Made by a program: the position numbers and the translations under genes. The notes beneath the pieces were generated by a model, which saw nothing but the letters and a program-made list of their open reading frames with translations, was not told the DNA's origin and made no database searches. Shown piece after piece: positions 56,663 to 64,000 of a DNA stretch of 64,000 bases; position 1 is the stretch's first letter; every line of letters starts with the position of its first letter. This DNA comes from Dermacentor variabilis (taxonomy: Eukaryota > Arthropoda > Arachnida > Ixodida > Ixodidae). Where the stretch lies: NCBI RefSeq assembly GCF_050947875.1, contig NC_134569.1, positions 261,341,100 to 261,405,099 of the forward strand, read 5' to 3'.

Positions 56663-57743
56663 TTTCTCCGCAAGCAGACGAAGCCCGTGCGGCGAGTCAG
56701 GATGGACATGCAGGGTAGAAAGGCTTCAGGAGAGCAATATGAGTCAGCTGAGTTCTGCTTGATCGCCGACCATTGCACAGGAGGCGAGCTATGACGTAAG
56801 TGTGTTCGCTCAGGTGGTCCACAACTACAAATGGGCCTGAATATTGTGACAAGAACTTTTGGCACAATCCACGCTTGCGTTGCGGTGCCCAAAGAAGGAC
56901 TAAATCACCTTTTTCCAACGATACTTGTACGTGACGGTCGTCGTATCGCTCTTTCGAACGACTTTGCGAGGCGAGAGTACGAAGACGAGCTATTCGACGG
57001 GCTTCTTCGGCGAGACACAAAGTCTTCGATACAGAATCGTCACTGTGCAGTACGAAGGGAGAGAAAGTGTCCAGAGGCCTTCGCGCTAACCTTGCATACA
57101 GGAGATGAAATGGGCTCTAGTTCATGGTTTCGTGTTTCGCCGTGTTGTATGCGTAAGTGATGAATGGACGCACATCGTTGCAGTTCTTATGATTGGAGGA
57201 GACGTTCATGGGAAGCATGTTGGTCAGTGTTCTGTTCGTCCTTTCAACGAGGCCATTGGTCTGTGGATGATACGGCGTGGAATGATGGAACTGTGAAGTA
57301 CACAAACGAAGTAATTCTTCAATGGCATCAGCAGTGAACTGGCGACCATGGTCGTTGATGATGACACGTCGTGGGTCATGTCGAAGGACCACGGAACGCA
57401 GCAGGAAGACCGCCATGCAAGCAGCGGTAGAAGACGGTATGGCTGCAGTTTCTGCATACCGTGTAAGATGGTCTACGCATACAGTTATCCAACGGTTCTT
57501 GTTAGATAACGGGAATGAACCCAAAAGGTCAATGCCTACTTGCTCGAACGGCGTACTGGGCGGTGTAAATGGCCGAAGGGGACCCGGGGCTGCGGTGGTC
57601 GGTTGCTTGTGACGTTGGCATATCTCACAACTAGGGACATAGCGCTTGGTTGTTTCGTACATCAATGGCCAGTAAAAGCGCTCCTGCGTGCGGTGCAGCG
57701 TTCGTACGAAGCCGAAATGGCCGGATGTCACATCGTCATGCAT
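56663..57743 (-). pseudogene. Gypsy-B integrase
   Basis: The zinc finger reads SGHFGFVRTLHRTQERFYWP and then CEICQRHKQP (HHCC pattern). The core has VDHLTRYAET (Asp), IINDHGRQFTADAIEELL (Asp) and PQTNGLVERTNRTLTNML (Glu), so the DDE triad is complete within one open frame (57743-57117). The C-terminal part, in another frame (57020-56697), shows SKERYDDRHVQVSLEKGDLV and FLSQYSGPFVVVDHLSEHTY, the SH3-like end typical of Gypsy integrases. A frame change near 57100 separates the two. Confidence 0.9.
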
Positions 57744-57821
57744 GGCGCGTAGAACGTCGGAGCGGAGACTCTCGGGGACAACAAGCAGAAAACGCGCTCC
57801 ATGCCCGGAGTAGTTAGGTTT

Positions 57822-59605
57822 TTAGACCAATTTATCAAGGACAGTAAAGCGACCGCTGCCTTTAGAAATACGGGCGGCGACAAAAATCGGATAGAGGGCG
57901 ACATCATTAAAGTCTACCGCGTCAGGAAACGCAGAAGTAACAGCAGCGAGACAGTCGTCAAAATCCTCAGCATTGCAGTCGGTAGTCGCAAGAGGAATCC
58001 GAGAGAGGCAGTCTGCGTCAGCGTGACGACGGCCACTCTTGTACGATGCTACAAAGTCGTATTCCTGGAGGAGCAGCGCCCAACGCGCGAGGCGACCAGA
58101 GGGATCACGCAAACCGACCAGCCAGCATGCAAAATGATGGTCGGTGATAATCTTGAATGGTCTACCGTAAAGATAACACCGAAACTTTTGTATGGCGGAA
58201 ACAGCTGCCAGGCAATCCTGTTTCGTAACCGTATAATTGCGTTCAGATTTGCTCAGGCAACGGTTGGCATATGCGACATGTTCTGCGCCATTCTGACGTT
58301 GTAAAAGCACAGCTCCTATCTCGATTCCACTAGCATTAGTGTGAACTTCAGTCGGGTAAGATGGATCGAAGTGACGCAAGACGGGTGCTGGCATTAGTAT
58401 AAAGTTCAGTAGAGAGAATGATGGGTCGCGGTCTGATGTCCAAGTGAAGAATGCAATTTGTCGCAAAATACTTGTCAACGGGCAAACGATGTCCTCAAAC
58501 CGGTGAACAAAACGACGAAAATACGAGCATAGGCCAATGAATGAGCGGAGTTTTCGTGTTGACTGCGGTGGCTTGAAGGAGCTCACCGCTTCAATCTTAC
58601 GAGGATCGGGTCGGACGTCATCCTTGTCGACTAAGTGTCCAAGCACCAGTGTTTGACGTTCGCCAAACCGACACTTTTTTGAGTTTAGAACCAGTCCAGC
58701 TTTCTCAATGCAGTCGAGAACGAGGCTGAGGCGTTCTTTATGTTCTTCAAACGTGCGGCCAAAGATTACAACATCATCGCGGTAACACATGCATATCGCC
58801 CACTTTAGACCACGTAGTACTGTGTCCATGAATCTTTCAAAGGTGGCAGGAGCATTGCAAAAGCCAAAAGGCATAACATTAAATTCAAATAGGCCATCTG
58901 GAATCACGAAAGTGGTCTTTTCTTTGTCGGCAGGGTCCATAGGTATTTGCCAATACCCAATACCCCGATCGCAAATCAAGTGTTGAGAAGTAAGAAGCAG
59001 CGTGCAAGCAATCAATGACGTCATCAATTCCTGGTACTGGATAGACATCCTTCTTCGTCACTGTGTTTAGATGTTGTAATCCACGCAGAATCTCCAGGAG
59101 CCATCTTTTTTCGGACCAGGATTACTGGGGCTGCCCATGTACTAGACGACTCTTGAATGACACCTTTCTTCACGATCTCCTTGACTTGCTCTGCAATAAC
59201 TTTGTGCTCGGACGATGACACTCGATAGGGGTTCTGGCGGATGGGGTGTGTTGAGCCGGTATCTATTCTGTGGCGAGCGCGGGACGACGGCAAATGAAAG
59301 GGTGCATCTCCATGCGTAAAGTCGAATGCAGCCTCATGCCTGGGAAGGAGCTGTACCAGGGCTCGCCGTTCCGATGTACCGAGAGCCTTCCTGATCATGC
59401 CAAGCATTAGCTCTTCAGAATGGCGATCATCGCAAGGAGAGCAAGCTGTAGAGACGTCCGTAGTTAGTGTCGCTATTGAGCTATATGCACCTTTATCGAA
59501 GAGAGCGATTTTCATACCGCGAGGAAGGACAACCGGCGTGGCGGAACAGTTCAGCGCCCACAATGTGGCGACTCCTTTCGTCATGCACACGACAGAGCAG
59601 GGCAC
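57822..59605 (-). pseudogene. Gypsy-B reverse transcriptase and RNase H
   Basis: The fingers region (59605-59024 frame) reads RHRIDTGSTHPIRQNPYRVS and TWAAPVILVRKKM. The palm, after a frame change near 59040, has [20 protein letters not shown] and the catalytic [13 protein letters not shown] (Y-x-D-D with Arg where Leu is usual). The connection reads [15 protein letters not shown]. RNase H follows ([36 protein letters not shown]). As in Gypsy-A, the first RNase H catalytic Asp is replaced: VHTNASG has Asn (codon 58335-58337). The roughly 400-codon frame 59048-57822 is otherwise uninterrupted. Confidence 0.9.
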
Positions 59606-60178
59606 ACGTATATCTTTTTAGCACAGTTTATGCGGAGAGGCCTAACTACAAGGTCAACACAAGCAGCATCAACAGTAGTTGCACGAACGGGCGTCAGGCA
59701 CCACGATGGTGCACTCACTTCATCAAGAACACTGAGTTTGTCTGTGTCCTTGTCTTCACCACCCGAGATTTGTTCGGAATGTGCTGATATAAATAACTTG
59801 TTCAATGATTTTTCGCCACAACCACAGTCCACGGAAGCGCCACACTGTTCAAGAAAATCGATGCCAAGAATAACACCGTGCGAACAACGAGAAAGAACAA
59901 GGAATTCCGACACAAACAATTTCCCAGCCAACAAAACACTCACAGCACAAACACCAAGGGGATGGAGCCGCTCGCTGCCTACTCCACGAAAGGTAATACC
60001 GTCGTTCCAAGAAAACAACTTTGTGGACGAGTCGGTTTTTGAAAGCGAGGCTCATCACAGACACAGTCGCGCCAGTATCAACTAACGCCATGGTCGGTAT
60101 TCCGCCAATCGAGACATTCACTTTGTTTTTGAAGATCATAACATGCAGAGGTATTTCTTGCAAAGAACAGACCTCCAT
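59606..60178 (-). pseudogene. Gypsy-B aspartic protease
   Basis: The frame 60178-59849 contains VNVSIGGIPTMALVDTGATV followed by SVMSLAFKNRLV. D-T-G-A is the active site of a retropepsin. A further frame (60018-59581) carries the flap/C-terminal region, including SHGVILGIDFLEQCGASVDC, the hydrophobic-Gly-Asp element that follows the flap in Gypsy proteases. A frame change between them (near 60010) breaks the gene. Confidence 0.85.
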
Positions 60179-60190
60179 TGGCCGCGGATG

Positions 60191-60745
60191 CTATTTTCCC
60201 GGCGGCGGTGAGGAAGAACGGCGCCAAGAGGACGGAGAGCGACGGGGACAATTATTTGGTGGCGTCATACTCCGCTCAAATGCTGACGAATCGCAGCGGC
60301 TAGTCTCGTGTGAAAAGTGGTCCATTGGAAGCAAATTGGTCGTCCTCAAGTCATATGAAGTACGGGTTCTGGGTGGCGAGAACATCGGTGGTGTCCTACG
60401 TGATCGACGGTCTTGGCGACAATACCGAGCTGTATGGCCTGTGGAACCGCAGTTGTAGCAGACGGGAGGGTCGCGGTTCAAAGCGTCTTCCTTGAAACGA
60501 ATGGCAGGTGGCTGCAGGCGGCGAGAAAGTTCGTTGTCAGGTGGATAACATGTCTCTGCTGCTTGCTGAAACCCGTGATATCGTTCATATGTCACGTCGT
60601 GGTAGTAGGGTCGGTGCTGTTCTTGTCGCGGCCTAACACAAGTCACAGGGCCTCGGGGGTAAAAACGCGGCTGTTCGCGTTGTGGCCGAGCGTCATAGGT
60701 ATGACCTTTGTCGTAGAGACTTGGCTGCTGTCGGGGCGCGATCAT
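60191..60745 (-). pseudogene. Gypsy-B gag nucleocapsid region (CCHC zinc knuckle)
   Basis: The frame contains PPVCYNCGSTGHTARYCRQD, a perfect C-x2-C-x4-H-x4-C knuckle that binds element RNA in the particle. It sits between an Arg/Pro/Tyr-rich upstream stretch (PQREQPRFYPRGPVTCVRP) and a Ser/Arg/Pro-rich tail, just ahead of the protease. Confidence 0.88.
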
Positions 60746-60900
60746 AATCCTCAGTGCCTCTTGCCGCCGGATACGGGAAGAAGGATGCCACGTTTGGCTC
60801 GAAATCTGGTGGCAGGCGGAAGCTATGAGTGCCTGGATGTGTCACTTGCGCGTGCGGGCTGAGCTCTTCCCGAACTATTTGTCGGATCGTTGATTCAAGA

Positions 60901-61634
60901 TCAAGGGGCTTTGCTGCCCCCGCTTGCAACGGTCGTCACATTGGCCAGCCTGCCAAACTTCGGCGTAATGCGCCTGCTCTTTAGTTGCTCGAAAGTGCGA
61001 CAGTGCCGAATGATGTCAGCGATGGAAGCCAGGTTGTCTTTTGCGATGAGGAAATTGTAAACATCCTCGGCAATTCCTTTTAGAATGTGCCCGACTTCGT
61101 CTTCCTCGGACATTCCAGAGTCCACCATCCTACACAGTTTTATTACTGCCTCAGTGTAGGTCGTGCAGGTTTCGCCTGGCACTTGCGCACGTTGTAGTAG
61201 CGTCTGTTCTGCCCTTTTCTTTTTCGTCGCGGAGTCACCGAATCGCTCTTTGATTTCGGAAACAAATATTCCCCATGTTTTGAACGTTTCCTCGTGATTG
61301 TCGAACCACAACAACGCAGTATCCGCTTGAAAGAACACGACGTTCGAAACCTGAGAAGCGCTGTTCCACTTGTTGGCGGCACTAACCCGGTGATAATGGA
61401 TGAGCCATTCTTCGACGTCTTCGTCGGATCTTCCAGCGAAGGGACGTGTATCTCTCTATTGCAGAACAGAACTTGTCGGCGCAGCAGTTGGAATGGCCGT
61501 TGTTCATCTGCGTCGGGGGACATATTCAACTCCGGTGGATTCGGTGGGAGTCCAGCAAAGCGACGGCTCCGTCGAAGAACTTGTGGTTCAGTCTCCGTCT
61601 TCGGGTGTCGATTACCCCGCACCATCCACCACAA
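60901..61634 (-). pseudogene. Gypsy-B gag capsid region
   Basis: In two overlapping frames (61634-61143 and 61338-60901) the sequence reads QADTALLWFDNHEETFKTWG, VSEIKERFGDS, LLQRAQVPGETCTTYTEAVI and RMVDSGMSEEDEVGHILKGI. This is the retrotransposon gag capsid pattern (W-x-F ... F ... R ... E-x4-Y ... L). The start near the LTR (RRSRRFAGLPPNPPEL) is basic. One frame change near 61300 is visible. Confidence 0.8.
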
Positions 61635-61635
61635 C

Positions 61636-61783
61636 TGTTACGAAGAGTTGCGAAGAAATGGTGTTATTTACGGGATATGGACGACGATCGTAGCGTGATC
61701 GTAGCGCAGCGCAGCCTCTCAAACTCCACGTTCCCTTCATCTTCTCTTCTCTCCTACTGTCCTAGCCTTTCGTATCCGTTACA
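61636..61783 (-). repeat. Gypsy-B LTR (5' LTR in element orientation)
   Basis: It starts TGTTACGAAG and ends TATCCGTTACA, the same length as the left LTR. About 11-12% divergence between the two implies an old insertion. Confidence 0.92.
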
Positions 61784-63600
61784 ATATTATGCTGCTTCCA
61801 ACGAGTTCGATTTGTCTGTGGCGTCTTTTATTCACTAACGGCGACGGCCGACGGTAACTGCACTTTAATACGTCGTTCGGCATTTTATGCACTTTTAGAC
61901 AAAAACATCTAAAAAGGTTCTTGGGTTAGACGTTCTGAATGTGTTTGCCAAAATACTCTAGTGACACAAGTAGTGGGTTTTGCCGCAGATGGAATATGTA
62001 CTACCATATTCTAATTGCTGAGGTTATGTTTAGAAGAAATTCTATTTTTCAGTCTAGTCATAGACCAAACGTCTGTAGCCGTTAGTAGCCATTTCAAGAA
62101 GTTTTTAAGAGGTTTTTTGTTTCGTGGGAACTTTGTTCAATAAAGTACGACAATTCCCCAAGGGAGAATGTGTTTGTGCTCATCAACTCCAAATGGATCG
62201 CAAATGGGTCGGTGTGTTGTACGTTTTTCCAGTGCGTTCCTGCAGTGCAGTGAGAATGCGTACATTTTTTTCGTATCGCCAGACGTCTAGCTCGCAAGAC
62301 CGTATGAGAGCCCCAGGAAGTCCAAGCAGAGAAAAGCAAGTAGAAGGCAGCGATAAAGGTGACCGTTTTTGAAAATCGCGCAAGAACTGGGCAGCGGCCG
62401 GTACCCGCGGTTGATGAGAATAGCTTATTTGGCTGGCCTGATGAAGCATGTTTATTTTCATAAAAGCTGGTAAAAGCAGCCGATTCGACCCACGACCCAA
62501 TTTGCGAAGTTCATTATGAACTGCCTTCAACATGACTTCGGCAACGGTAATGCATTGTGACATCGCGATTTTACATGATTTTGTTTAGTATTGCTGCGAA
62601 GCGCGCGAGTCCGAGCAGCCCGGTTACGCGCAGCGCGGCGTGGTTTCGCGAGAAAGGTAAACGAGATAGGAGAACTTGCCCGAGAGGCGGAGCAACGCCA
62701 TGAGCAACGCCAACTTCCGGCTTCACTTTAGCTTTACGAAAAGTAACGTCAGGTCCTCTCCTTATTTTTTTCCTCCATGCATTATTCCCATGATTACAGT
62801 GAACTAGAAGCAAAAATAAGCATTGTAGTACACTGTACCATGATGGTTGAACGAACGCAGCGCCAGATTTCCCTCTAGTTATACTAATATGAAACTCTAT
62901 GTTCTCACCACATTATTTGTAGTGAGAAACTCTATGCCTATAGTATGGTGTATGAAATGAGGCAGTGTGTCGTCCGTATGGAAAAACAATGTGAGAACTG
63001 GGGCCGCTTCTGCGATGACGCCACTAATAAAGCGCTGCGATCGACTGGCGTGCCTAGCGCGCGAAATTGAAACATATTGCGCAAAACCTTCTGCATTTAT
63101 AAAGTAAAACGCTCTCAAAACACAACTGAAATTCTTATAATTTGGAAAAATAACTAAATAACACAAACTGTTAAGATATATCAATTACCCCGTCTATGCT
63201 TGCACGTTTCCGACCACAGATAATGCAGTGTACCTGATCGACTGCTCAGCCGATGGCTCAGCTTTTCAGTTGCAGAAAACAAACATTCGTCAGCTCGTAC
63301 GGTTCGGTAAGCACGTATATGTTTTTAGTATTTCGAAAGAAACGAGAATGAAAAGCCCGGAAACAGAACCTGCACTGTGCCTGGTCGGTTGCGCGGGATT
63401 CCTTTCATTTTGTATCAGCCAGAAAAGCGGTCGCCATGTTTCACAGAAGAAAAAAAAATACTGCTCTGTGACGAATGCAGCCGCTAATCTTTAGATATTT
63501 CCCTCCGTAAAAGGGCGCCGAAGGGCAAGCACAAAGCCAATGCTCTCAATGTGCCCGATCTGAAGCAGCTCGGAATTGTTGTGTTCGTTATGCAGGAACC
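61784..63600. other. No gene recognised
   Basis: Only short frames. No mobile-element motif or splice-bounded coding stretch was found before the microsatellite. Confidence 0.4.
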
Positions 63601-63605
63601 TCAAT

Positions 63606-63787
<182 letters not shown>

Positions 63788-64000
63788 TACTACATCTGTA
63801 AACCCAGTGCTTGCCCTGCGCATAAAGGATGTGCGAAAGCGGCAGGAAAAACCACAGCAAGCTATCGGCGAGCTGCAGACTTACATGCATGACCTCCGCG
63901 ACCACCGTAGCTGCCAATCCAGGAGGCCCTGTGTTGCGCCATTATTTTTCCTCTTGGCAGCAATGACTCCAGGCTGTAGCGACAGATGGCGCTGTACTAG

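Larger units (their letters stand above)
56515..61783 (-). mobile_element. Gypsy-B, Ty3/Gypsy LTR retrotransposon with both LTRs (5.27 kb)
   Basis: The element is bounded by 148-bp LTRs at 56515-56662 and 61636-61783. On the minus strand the gene order is gag, zinc knuckle, protease, reverse transcriptase, RNase H, integrase, as in Ty3/Gypsy. No envelope-like frame follows integrase. A purine-rich GCGGAGAAA abuts the left LTR on the element strand (polypurine tract). Target duplications are not evident (CATAA left, ATATT right). Several frames are broken, so it is not active. Confidence 0.93.

Noticed and set aside
56515..61783. An integrated retrovirus with an envelope gene
   Set aside because: After integrase only about 35 bases separate the frame from the LTR. 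There is no room for an envelope gene, so it is a plain Ty3/Gypsy retrotransposon.

Overview
The window looks like nuclear DNA from a hard tick (Ixodidae, probably a metastriate genus). The inference rests on mobile-element content: a tRNA-derived SINE of the type described from ixodid ticks (Ruka-like) in several copies, an RTE-clade LINE, I-type and CR1/L2-type LINEs, and Ty3/Gypsy, piggyBac, mariner and Harbinger relics. There is no bacterial operon structure and almost no intact gene. The window is best read as stacked transposons with a few fragments of unrecognised tick genes between them.

Layout, left to right. 1-5.0 kb: a broken PIF/Harbinger nuclease gene on + (2127-2660 and 4110-4439) with an intervening segment that holds a LINE scrap. 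5.3-12.4 kb: a three-level nest. LINE-A (minus strand) is split at a TTAA by a piggyBac element (5508-10155), itself split by a full-length RTE LINE (5997-9193). 12.4-17.2 kb: a 5'-truncated Gypsy element (Gypsy-A, minus) carrying a SINE with perfect target duplications, then a second SINE copy, two abutting perfect hairpins and a TTAA-flanked 700-bp MITE-like element. 17.2-20.5 kb: a multi-exon minus-strand gene with a Myb/SANT-like N-terminus and a coiled-coil C-terminus, carrying two nonsense codons in exon 1. 20.9-22.7 kb: copy A of a 1.9-kb repeat whose inverted partner (copy B) is at 44.1-46.2 kb. 24.0-26.7 kb: an I-type LINE with an RNase H domain. 29.45-33.8 kb: LINE-D (+), decayed. 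35.6-39.5 kb: SINE and LINE scraps. 41.57-42.83 kb: a mariner relic with both terminal repeats. 46.8-50.2 kb: a promoter-like CpG-rich stretch and candidate exons of tick genes. 50.5-55.2 kb: LINE-E (minus), nearly intact. 56.5-61.8 kb: Gypsy-B (minus) with both 148-bp LTRs. 63.6-63.8 kb: a long CA microsatellite.

The most interesting system is the LINE-D/LINE-E type of retrotransposon. ORF1 begins with a 2A-like motif (complete in LINE-E). ORF1 and ORF2 lie in one frame, separated in LINE-E by a single UGA, with no ATG ahead of the endonuclease active-site Asn. The 5' ends consist of tandem monomers of about 300-320 bp. This resembles mouse L1 promoter monomers combined with an unusual one-frame translation strategy. 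It rests on two copies and needs comparison with more.

No intact, confidently named host protein gene was found.
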